Shown: positions 1-7,064 of the stretch, piece after piece
Layout: the number at the start of each line of letters is the position of its first letter
Position numbering within the stretch: position 1 is the first letter of the stretch
NCBI RefSeq assembly: GCF_029223485.1
Contig: NZ_JARHTP010000001.1
Span: forward strand, 434,001-498,000
Source of the DNA: Streptomyces coacervatus
GTDB taxonomy: Bacteria > Actinomycetota > Actinomycetes > Streptomycetales > Streptomycetaceae
Direction of reading: 5' to 3'
Length of the DNA: 64,000 nucleotides
Translations under genes and position numbers: made by a program
Notes under the pieces: model-generated
Told to the model about the DNA's origin: nothing
The model's database searches: none
The model's input: the letters and a program-made list of their open reading frames with translations, nothing else

Positions 1-1
1 C

Positions 2-328
2 GTCCACCTCTACGCCCCCGGTTCCAACGCCCGCCACTCACGGCACGCGATGGCGATCCACCCCGGCTGGTTCGACCGCTCGCCCTGCGGCACCGGGACG
101 AGCGCGCGCATGGCGCAGCTGCATGCACGCGGCGAACTCCCGCTGCACACCGAGTTCGTCAACGAGTCCTTCATCGGCACCCGTTTCACCGGCCGCCTCC
201 TCGGCACGACCGAGGTCGCCGGCCGCCCCGCCGTCCTGCCCAGCTTCACCGGCCGCGCCTGGATCACCGGGACCGCGCAGTACCTGCTGGACCCGGAGGA
301 TCCGTTCCCGGCGGGATTCGTGCTGTAG
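2..328 (+). CDS. Proline racemase / 4-hydroxyproline epimerase family protein (3' part only)
   Basis: The open frame enters from the left edge and ends at 328, so only about the last 108 residues are visible. The motif DRSPCGTGTSA, with the second catalytic cysteine of the proline racemase fold, is present and is followed by the usual GTRFTGRL and C-terminal GRAWITG segments. The family interconverts L- and D-proline or epimerises 4-hydroxyproline using two cysteines as acid and base; the first cysteine lies outside the window. The next gene, a GntR/FCD regulator, is typical beside hydroxyproline catabolic genes. Whether the substrate is proline, hydroxyproline or its betaine cannot be decided from this fragment. 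Confidence 0.85.
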   Translation, partial: VHLYAPGSNARHSRHAMAIHPGWFDRSPCGTGTSARMAQLHARGELPLHTEFVNESFIGTRFTGRLLGTTEVAGRPAVLPSFTGRAWITGTAQYLLDPEDPFPAGFVL

Positions 329-370
329 ACGACCCCGATAATGTCCGGTGACCCTAGGAGGACGACCACC

Positions 371-1051
371 ATGGCCCAGCAGCAACGACCTGCCATCCCT
401 TCCCTCGGCGGCAGGAAGCCCAACTTCCGGGAGAAGGTCGTGGACGTGCTGCGGGCCGCTCTGATCTCCGGTGAGCTGCGCCCCGGCCAGGTGTACTCGG
501 CGCCGGCCCTCGCCCCCCGCCTGGGCGTCTCCGCGACTCCGGTGCGCGAGGCGATGCTCGAGCTGGTGAAGGAGGGCATGGTCGAGATCGTCCCGAACAA
601 GGGCTTCCGGGTCACCGAGGTGTCCGAGAAACAGCTCGACGAGTACACCCACATCCGGTCCCTGATCGAGATCCCGACGACCGTCGGCCTCGCTGCCACC
701 GCCGACCTCGACGACCTGAAGGCGCTCCGCCCGTTCGCCATGGAGATCGTCACCTCGGCCGCCAGAGGCAACCTCATCGACTATGTCGAGGCCGACCTGC
801 ACTTCCACCTCGGCCTGCTCGCCCTGGCCGGCAACGAGCATCTCGTGGAAGTCGTACGGGACTTGCGGCAGCGGTCACGCCTGTACGGACTGACCGCCCT
901 GCTGGAGGCGAAGCGGTTGCAGGCCTCCGCCGAGGAGCACCTCGAACTCCTCGATGCGCTGATCGCGCGGGACGAGGAGGCGGTGCGCGAGGTGATCACC
1001 CGGCACCTCGGCCACGTCCGCGGTCTGTGGGCGGCCCACAAGGAAGACTGA
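371..1051 (+). CDS. GntR family transcriptional regulator, FCD (FadR-like) subfamily
   Basis: This 226-residue protein has an N-terminal winged helix (about residues 14-75, with SATPVREAMLELVKEG as the recognition region) followed by an all-helical FCD ligand domain. The FCD metal/ligand residues can be recognised in DLHFHLGL and in later histidines. The start at 371 is chosen over an upstream in-frame ATG at 341 because AGGAGG lies just before it, at about 357-362. FCD regulators usually repress neighbouring catabolic genes and are released by an organic acid or amino-acid-derived ligand. It follows the proline racemase-type gene by 42 nt on the same strand, so it probably controls that pathway. 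The ligand is inferred, not seen. Confidence 0.88.
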   Translation: MAQQQRPAIPSLGGRKPNFREKVVDVLRAALISGELRPGQVYSAPALAPRLGVSATPVREAMLELVKEGMVEIVPNKGFRVTEVSEKQLDEYTHIRSLIEIPTTVGLAATADLDDLKALRPFAMEIVTSAARGNLIDYVEADLHFHLGLLALAGNEHLVEVVRDLRQRSRLYGLTALLEAKRLQASAEEHLELLDALIARDEEAVREVITRHLGHVRGLWAAHKED

Positions 1052-1058
1052 CGCATTT

Positions 1059-1075
1059 ACGCAAGCCGCTTGCGT
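1059..1075. promoter_or_regulatory. Candidate LacI-type operator before the alpha-glucan regulator
   Basis: ACGCAAGCCGCTTGCGT is a perfect inverted repeat with 8-nt arms around one central base, 23 nt before the LacI-family start at 1098. The half-site CTTGCG recurs at 1078-1083 and 1089-1094, and once more at 2136-2141 upstream of the solute-binding protein gene. TATTCT at 1085-1090 could be a -10 element that would start transcription at or near the ATG. Autoregulation by the LacI protein is inferred. Confidence 0.55.
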
Positions 1076-1097
1076 TTCTTGCGCTATTCTTGCGCGC

Positions 1098-2093
1098 ATG
1101 ACGCGACGACTTGCTGAGGTGGCGAAGAAGGTCGGGGTCAGCGAGGCCACGGTCAGCCGGGTGCTCAACGGCAAGCCCGGGGTCTCGGAGGCCACCCGGC
1201 GGGCGGTGCTGTCCGCCCTGGACGTCCTCGGCTACGAGCGGCCCACGCAGCTGCGCGGCGAACGCGCCCGGCTCGTCGGCCTCGTACTGCCCGAGCTGCA
1301 GAACCCGATCTTCCCGGCGTTCGCCGAGGTGATCGGCGGGGCCCTCGCCCAGCTGGGCCTGACGCCGGTGCTGTGCACGCAGACCAAGGGCGGCGTCTCC
1401 GAGGCGGACTACGTGGAGCTGCTGCTGCAACAGCAGGTCTCCGGCGTCGTGTTCGCCGGCGGTCTGTACGCCCAGGCCGATGCCCCGCACGACCACTACC
1501 GGCAGTTGGCCGAGCGGGGCGTCCCGGTGGTGCTGGTCAACGCCTCCATCGACGACCTCGGCTTCCCGGGCGTCTCCTGCGACGACGCGGTGGCGGTGGA
1601 GCAGGCCTGGCGGCATCTGGCCTCGCTGGGGCACGAGCGGATCGGGCTGGTGCTGGGTCCCGCCGACCATGTGCCGTCGGCGCGCAAGCTGGCCGCGGCG
1701 CAGACCATGGGGGAGCTGCCCGACGAGCACGTGGCCCGCGCCATGTTCTCGATCGAGGGCGGCCACGCCGCGGCCTCCCGGCTGATCGACCGTGGCGTCA
1801 CCGGCATCATCTGCGCCAGCGACCCCCTGGCGCTCGGAGCGGTCAGGGCCGCCCGCCGCAAGGGCCTGGACGTCCCCTCGCAGGTGTCGGTCGTCGGCTA
1901 TGACGACTCCGCGTTCATGAACTGCACCGAACCCCCGCTCACCACCGTCCGCCAGCCGATCGAGGCCATGGGAAGGGCAGCCGTGGAGCTGCTGAACACG
2001 CAGATCAGCGGCAGTTCCGTAACCCCCGAAGAGCTGCTGTTCGAGCCCGAGTTGGTGGTCCGGGGGTCGACTGCCCAAGTGCCTCGTCCCTGA
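1098..2093 (+). CDS. LacI family transcriptional regulator of the alpha-glucan locus
   Basis: The 331-residue protein has the standard LacI helix-turn-helix and hinge at residues about 4-50 (LAEVAKKVGVSEATVSRVLNG) followed by a periplasmic-binding-protein-like effector domain (VGLVLPELQNPIFPAFAEVI, then SVVGYDDS and LTTVRQP). No Shine-Dalgarno is visible before the ATG, while a possible -10 box lies only 8 nt upstream, so the message may be leaderless. It precedes an ABC sugar importer and two glucan-active hydrolases on the same strand, which it most likely represses until an alpha-gluco-oligosaccharide binds. Confidence 0.9.
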   Translation: MTRRLAEVAKKVGVSEATVSRVLNGKPGVSEATRRAVLSALDVLGYERPTQLRGERARLVGLVLPELQNPIFPAFAEVIGGALAQLGLTPVLCTQTKGGVSEADYVELLLQQQVSGVVFAGGLYAQADAPHDHYRQLAERGVPVVLVNASIDDLGFPGVSCDDAVAVEQAWRHLASLGHERIGLVLGPADHVPSARKLAAAQTMGELPDEHVARAMFSIEGGHAAASRLIDRGVTGIICASDPLALGAVRAARRKGLDVPSQVSVVGYDDSAFMNCTEPPLTTVRQPIEAMGRAAVELLNTQISGSSVTPEELLFEPELVVRGSTAQVPRP

Positions 2094-2203
2094 GTTCCGC
2101 ACGGCTGTTGAATAATTTCAAATTTCGCGTGACATCTTGCGGACCGATGTCGGCGGTGCTTGAGTGTGCGGCGCCCACCGCTCCTGCCACGAGGGGTCCA
2201 CCG

Positions 2204-3550
2204 ATGAGAAGCACCGGGTTCCGCCGTACATGCGTCGCGCTCAGCGTCTGTTCTCTTGCCCTCACCGCGTCCGCCTGCGGGTCGAGCGACGACTCGGCGA
2301 GCGGCAAGACCCGAATCACCGTCAACTGCGAGCCGCCCAAGAGCGCCAAGGTCGACCGCGGCTTCTTCGAGCAGGACATCGCCTCCTTCGAGAAGCGGAA
2401 CCCGGACATCGACGTCGTCGCCCACGACGCGTTCCCCTGCCAGGACCCCAAGACCTTCGACGCCAAGCTCGCCGGCGGGCAGATGGAGGACGTCTTCTAC
2501 ACGTACTTCACCGACGCGGGGCATGTCGTCGACATCCACCAGGCGGCCGATCTCACGCCGTACATCAAGGAGTTGAAGAGCTACGGCACCCTCCAGAAGC
2601 AGCTGCGCGACATCTACACCGTCGACGGGAAGATCTACGGCATCCCGCGCACCGGCTACTCGATGGGCCTGATCTACAACCGCAAGCTCTTCGAGAAGGC
2701 CGGCCTCGACCCCGACCAGGCCCCGGCGACCTGGGACGAGGTCCGCGCCGACGCCAAGAAGATCGCAGCCCTCGGCAACGGCACCGTCGGCTACGCCGAC
2801 TACAGCGCCCAGAACCAAGGCGGTTGGCACTTCACCGCCGAGCTGTACTCCCAGGGCGGCGACGTCGTAAGCGCCGACGGCAAGAAAGCCACCATCGACA
2901 CCCCCGAGGGCCGTGCCGTCCTGCAGAACCTGCACGACATGCGCTGGACCGACAACTCGATGGGCAGCAAGCAGCTCCTGGTCATCAACGACGTCCAGCA
3001 GATGATGGGTTCGGGCAAGCTCGGCATGTATCTGTCCGCGCCGGACAACATTCCGATCCTGGTGAAGGAGAAGGGCGGCAACTACAAGGACCTCGCCCTC
3101 GCTCCGATGCCCGGCGGCAAGGGCACGCTCATCGGCGGCGACGGCTACATGTTCAACAAGCACGACACGCCCGCCCAGATCCACGCCGGCCTGAAGTGGC
3201 TGGACCACATGTTCCTCACCCCGGGCACGGGATTCCTCGGCGACTACGCCCGCGCCAAGAAGGCGGACGCGCCGGTCGGACTGCCCGAGCCGCGCCTGTT
3301 CACCGGCGCCGCCGACGCCAAGGACCAGCAGGTCAAGAAGGCCAACGCCAATGTGCCGGTGGCGAACTACCAGTCCTTCCTGGACGGCAACCACACCCTC
3401 CGGATGAAGATCGAGCCGCCGGACGCCCAGCAGATCTACTCCGTCCTCGACGGCACCGTCTCCGCCGTCCTCACCAAGAAGGACGCCGACATCGACCAGC
3501 TCCTCAAGGATGCCTCCGGCAAGATCGACAGCATCCTGGCCCGGGGCTGA
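2204..3550 (+). CDS. Sugar ABC transporter solute-binding lipoprotein (family 1)
   Basis: This 448-residue protein starts with a lipoprotein signal peptide (lipobox ending at Cys25, LTASAC) and continues as a family 1 extracellular solute-binding protein (PRTGYSMGLIYNRKLFEKAGL, then GGDGYMFNK). GAGGGG at about 2191 supports the ATG at 2204 over an in-frame upstream codon. It should capture oligosaccharides at the cell surface for the two permeases that follow. No ATPase is encoded nearby, so a shared MsiK-type ATPase elsewhere in the genome is expected. The upstream gap carries TTGAA-TAAT-TTCAA (2108-2121) and a CTTGCG half-site (2136). The substrate is inferred from the neighbouring hydrolases to be alpha-gluco-oligosaccharides. 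Confidence 0.9.
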   Translation: MRSTGFRRTCVALSVCSLALTASACGSSDDSASGKTRITVNCEPPKSAKVDRGFFEQDIASFEKRNPDIDVVAHDAFPCQDPKTFDAKLAGGQMEDVFYTYFTDAGHVVDIHQAADLTPYIKELKSYGTLQKQLRDIYTVDGKIYGIPRTGYSMGLIYNRKLFEKAGLDPDQAPATWDEVRADAKKIAALGNGTVGYADYSAQNQGGWHFTAELYSQGGDVVSADGKKATIDTPEGRAVLQNLHDMRWTDNSMGSKQLLVINDVQQMMGSGKLGMYLSAPDNIPILVKEKGGNYKDLALAPMPGGKGTLIGGDGYMFNKHDTPAQIHAGLKWLDHMFLTPGTGFLGDYARAKKADAPVGLPEPRLFTGAADAKDQQVKKANANVPVANYQSFLDGNHTLRMKIEPPDAQQIYSVLDGTVSAVLTKKDADIDQLLKDASGKIDSILARG

Positions 3551-3556
3551 CCGGCG

Positions 3557-4510
3557 ATGACGAAGACGGCCGAGCGGCAACCGGTCGGCAAGGTCGCCGT
3601 CCGTCCGGTCCAGGCGCCGCCTCCGGCAGGGGACCGGAGGCGGCGCCGCCTCGCCGAACAGGCCCGCGCCTACGCCTTCCTCCTCGGCGGCCTGATCTGC
3701 TTCGCCCTGTTCTCCTGGTATCCCGCGATCCGCGCGGTCGTGATCGCCTTCCAGAAGTACACGCCGGGCTCACCGCCCGAGTGGGTCGGCACCGCCAACT
3801 TCACCCGCGTCTGGCACGACCCGGAGTTCACCGCCGCCTGGCGCAACACCCTCACCTTCACCCTGCTCGCCCTGCTCATCGGCTTCGCGATCCCGTTCGT
3901 GATGGCCCTCGTCCTCAATGAGCTCCGGCACGCCCAGGCCTTCTTCAGGGTCGTGGTCTATCTGCCGGTGATGATCCCGCCGGTGGTCAGCGCCCTGCTC
4001 TGGAAGTGGTTCTACGACCCCGGGGCCGGCCTCGCCAACGAGGCGCTGCGCTTTCTGCACCTGTCCACCTCGAACTGGTCCAACGGCGCCGACACCGCCC
4101 TCATCTCCCTTGTGATCGTGGCGACTTGGGCCAACATGGGCGGCACCGTCCTGATCTACCTGGCCGCCCTCCAGTCCATCCCCGGCGAGCTCTACGAGGC
4201 CGCGGAACTCGACGGCGCGAACCTGCTCCAGCGCATCCGGCATGTGACCGTCCCGCAGACCAGGTTCGTCATCCTGATGCTGATGCTCCTGCAGATCATC
4301 GCGACGATGCAGGTGTTCACCGAGCCGTTCGTGATCACCGGGGGCGGCCCGGAGAACGCCACGGTCACCGTCCTCTACCTGATCTACAAGTACGCCTTCC
4401 TCTACAACGACTTCGGCGGCGCCTGCGCGCTCAGCGTCATGCTTCTCGTCCTGCTCGGCGCGTTCTCGGCGCTCTATCTGCGGCTCACCCGCACCGAGGG
4501 GGACACATGA
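3557..4510 (+). CDS. Sugar ABC transporter permease, MalF type
   Basis: The 317-residue integral membrane protein has a basic N-terminus and then about six transmembrane helices (first about residues 37-60). The permease EAA loop reads YEAAELDGANLLQRIRHVTVPQTR; it docks onto the ATPase. The gene begins 6 nt after the binding-protein stop and its own stop overlaps the next start by 4 nt (ATGA), so binding protein, MalF-like and MalG-like permeases form one operon. It forms half of the channel for oligosaccharide import. Confidence 0.9.
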   Translation: MTKTAERQPVGKVAVRPVQAPPPAGDRRRRRLAEQARAYAFLLGGLICFALFSWYPAIRAVVIAFQKYTPGSPPEWVGTANFTRVWHDPEFTAAWRNTLTFTLLALLIGFAIPFVMALVLNELRHAQAFFRVVVYLPVMIPPVVSALLWKWFYDPGAGLANEALRFLHLSTSNWSNGADTALISLVIVATWANMGGTVLIYLAALQSIPGELYEAAELDGANLLQRIRHVTVPQTRFVILMLMLLQIIATMQVFTEPFVITGGGPENATVTVLYLIYKYAFLYNDFGGACALSVMLLVLLGAFSALYLRLTRTEGDT

Positions 4511-5382
4511 GCACCCGGACCCTCGTCTCCCCGGCCACGCTCGCCCGCCCCCGCGGAAGGGCCGTCTACTGGACGGTGTTCAGCGGCGTGGTCCTGCTCT
4601 TCGCCCTCGCCTTCCTCTTCCCCGTCTACTGGATGGTGACCGGCGCGATGAAGTCGCCGGACGAGGTGGCGCAGACCCCGCCCACCATCATTCCCAAGCA
4701 CTGGCACCTCGGCGGCTACACCGACGCCTGGGACCTGATGCAGCTGCCGCAGCACCTGTGGAACACGGTGGTGCAGGCGGCCGGAGCCTGGGCGTTCCAG
4801 CTGGTCTTCTGCACGGCCGCCGCCTACGCCCTGTCCAAACTGCGGCCCGCCTTCGGCAAGTTGATCCTCGGCGGCATCCTCGCCACGCTCATGGTCCCGG
4901 CCCAGGCCCTCGTCGTACCGAAGTACCTCACCGTCGCCGACCTGCCGCTGATCCACACCAGCCTGCTCAACGACCCCCTCGCGATCTGGCTCCCGGCCGT
5001 CGCCAATGCCTTCAACCTCTACCTGCTCAAGCGGTTCTTCGACCAGATCCCGCGCGATGTGCTGGAGGCCGCCGAGATCGACGGCGCGGGGAAGCTGCGC
5101 ACCCTGTGGTCGATCGTGCTGCCCATGTCGCGGCCGGTGCTCGGCGTCGTGTCGATCTTCGCCCTGGTGGCCGTGTGGCAGGACTTCCTCTGGCCGCTGA
5201 TGGTCTTCTCCGACACCGACAAACAGCCCATCAGCGTGGCACTCGTCCAGCTGTCGCAGAACATCCAACTGACCGTGCTCATCGCGGCGATGGTGATCGC
5301 CAGCATCCCGATGGTCGCCCTGTTCCTGCTCTTCCAGCGACACATCATCGCCGGGATCAGCGCGGGCAGCACCAAGGGCTGA
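4507..5382 (+). CDS. Sugar ABC transporter permease, MalG type
   Basis: The 291-residue membrane protein starts within the preceding stop (ATGA overlap at 4507-4510). It has about six predicted membrane helices and the EAA motif VLEAAEIDGAGKLRTLWSIVLPMSRP. It is the second half of the importer channel and ends in the usual FLLFQRHIIAGISAGSTKG tail of this permease class. The operon then continues, after 30 nt, into the intracellular glucosidase. Confidence 0.9.
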   Translation: MSTRTLVSPATLARPRGRAVYWTVFSGVVLLFALAFLFPVYWMVTGAMKSPDEVAQTPPTIIPKHWHLGGYTDAWDLMQLPQHLWNTVVQAAGAWAFQLVFCTAAAYALSKLRPAFGKLILGGILATLMVPAQALVVPKYLTVADLPLIHTSLLNDPLAIWLPAVANAFNLYLLKRFFDQIPRDVLEAAEIDGAGKLRTLWSIVLPMSRPVLGVVSIFALVAVWQDFLWPLMVFSDTDKQPISVALVQLSQNIQLTVLIAAMVIASIPMVALFLLFQRHIIAGISAGSTKG

Positions 5383-5412
5383 CGCCCTCCCTCCGACAGA
5401 AAGGCAAGCACA

Positions 5413-6996
5413 GTGGGACAGCCCCGCCATGCCCAGAAGGAGTGGTGGCGCTCCGCCGTCATCTACCAGGTGTACGTCCGCAGCTTCGCCGACGGCGACG
5501 GCGACGGCACCGGCGACCTCGCGGGCGTCCGGTCGAAGCTGCCGTACCTCGCCGAACTCGGCGTGGACGCCCTGTGGTTCAGCCCCTGGTACCTCTCGCC
5601 GATGAAGGACGGCGGCTACGACGTCGCCGACTACCGTGCCATCGACCCGTCCTTCGGCACGCTCGCCGAGGCCGAGAAGCTGATCGCCGAGGCCCGAGAG
5701 CTCGGCATCCGCACCATCGTCGACATCGTCCCGAACCACGTCTCCGACCGGCACCCCTGGTTCCGCGCCGCCCTCGCCGGCGGCCCGGAGCGCGAGCTCT
5801 TCCACGTCCGCCCCGGCCGCGGAGCCCACGGCGAACGCCCGCCCAACGACTGGACGTCCCAGTTCGGCGGCCCCGCCTGGACCCAACTGCCCGACGGTGA
5901 CTGGTACTTGCACCTCTTCGCCCCCGAACAGCCGGACCTGAACTGGGCCCACCCGGCCGTCCGCCAGGAGCACGAGGACATCCTGCGCTTCTGGTTCGAG
6001 CGGGGCGTCGCCGGAGTCCGCATCGACTCGGCCGCCCTCCCCGCCAAGGACCCCGCCCTGCCGGACTTCGTCGAGGGCCGAGACCCGCACCCGTACGTGG
6101 ACCGCGACGAACTCCACGACATCTACCGGTCCTGGCGCACGATCGCCGACGAGTACGACGGCGTCTTCGTCGGCGAGGTCTGGCTCCCCGACTCCGAACG
6201 CTTCGCCCGCTATCTGCGCCCCGACGAACTGCACACCGCCTTCAACTTCGCCTTCATGACCTGCCCTTGGGACGCCGACAGGCTGCGTACGTCCATCGAC
6301 GAGACGCTCGCCGAGCACGCGCCCGTGGGCGCCCCGGCCACCTGGGTGCTGTGCAACCACGACGTCACGCGGACGGTGACCCGCTACGGCCGCACGGACA
6401 CCGGCTTCGACTTCACCACCAAGGCCTTCGGCACGCCGACCGACCTCGCCCTCGGCACCCGGCGCGCCCGCGCGGCCGCCCTGCTGTCGCTCGCCCTGCC
6501 CGGCGCCTTCTACATCTACCAGGGCGAGGAACTGGGCCTGCCCGAGGCCGACATCCCCCGCGACCGCATCGAGGACCCGATGCACTTCCGCTCCGGCGGC
6601 ACCGACCCGGGCCGCGACGGCTGCCGGGTCCCGCTGCCGTGGTCCTCGCGGGAACCGTATGCGGGCTTCGGTTCCCGCGAGGAGCCGTGGCTGCCGCTGC
6701 CCGAGGACTGGGCGTCATACGCGGTCGACCGTCAGGCGCAGAACCCCGGCTCGATGCTCGGCCTCTACCGCATGGCGATCACGATCCGCCCCGTCTTCGG
6801 CGACGAGCCGCTCACCTGGCTGACCGCACCCTCGGGCGTGCTCGCGTTCAGCCGAGCCAAGGGTGCCGTGTGCGTGGTCAACCTCGCGGATACGCCGACC
6901 GATCTCCCTCCCCACACTCAACTCCTCCTCGCCAGCGGCCCGTTGACCCCGGACGGCCGTCTGCCGCAGGACACCGCGGTCTGGCTGCGCGCCTGA
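5413..6996 (+). CDS. GH13 alpha-glucosidase / oligo-1,6-glucosidase-like enzyme
   Basis: This 527-residue cytoplasmic protein (no signal peptide) carries the GH13 conserved regions: DIVPNH from Asp104, GVRIDSAA with nucleophile Asp205, GEVW with acid/base Glu255, and NHDVT with Asp317. The length and the early WWRSAVIYQVYVRSF segment fit exo-acting alpha-glucosidases of the oligosaccharide group. The start is GTG at 5413, preceded by a GAAAGG-type ribosome site. It would split imported alpha-gluco-oligosaccharides to glucose. Linkage preference cannot be read from motifs; next to a GH87 enzyme, alpha-1,3/alpha-1,4 products are plausible. Confidence 0.9.
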   Translation: MGQPRHAQKEWWRSAVIYQVYVRSFADGDGDGTGDLAGVRSKLPYLAELGVDALWFSPWYLSPMKDGGYDVADYRAIDPSFGTLAEAEKLIAEARELGIRTIVDIVPNHVSDRHPWFRAALAGGPERELFHVRPGRGAHGERPPNDWTSQFGGPAWTQLPDGDWYLHLFAPEQPDLNWAHPAVRQEHEDILRFWFERGVAGVRIDSAALPAKDPALPDFVEGRDPHPYVDRDELHDIYRSWRTIADEYDGVFVGEVWLPDSERFARYLRPDELHTAFNFAFMTCPWDADRLRTSIDETLAEHAPVGAPATWVLCNHDVTRTVTRYGRTDTGFDFTTKAFGTPTDLALGTRRARAAALLSLALPGAFYIYQGEELGLPEADIPRDRIEDPMHFRSGGTDPGRDGCRVPLPWSSREPYAGFGSREEPWLPLPEDWASYAVDRQAQNPGSMLGLYRMAITIRPVFGDEPLTWLTAPSGVLAFSRAKGAVCVVNLADTPTDLPPHTQLLLASGPLTPDGRLPQDTAVWLRA

Positions 6997-7064
6997 AAGC
7001 GCACCCGACCGCACCACCCCACCACCCCGCTATCCCCGCACCCCCACCCCGAAGGGATCAGCAC

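Noticed and set aside
4474..6585. 703-codon open frame antisense to the permease and glucosidase genes
   Set aside because: It lies wholly opposite well-supported genes, has low-complexity Val/Gly/Asp/Arg-rich translation and no domain. Such frames are expected from high third-position GC.
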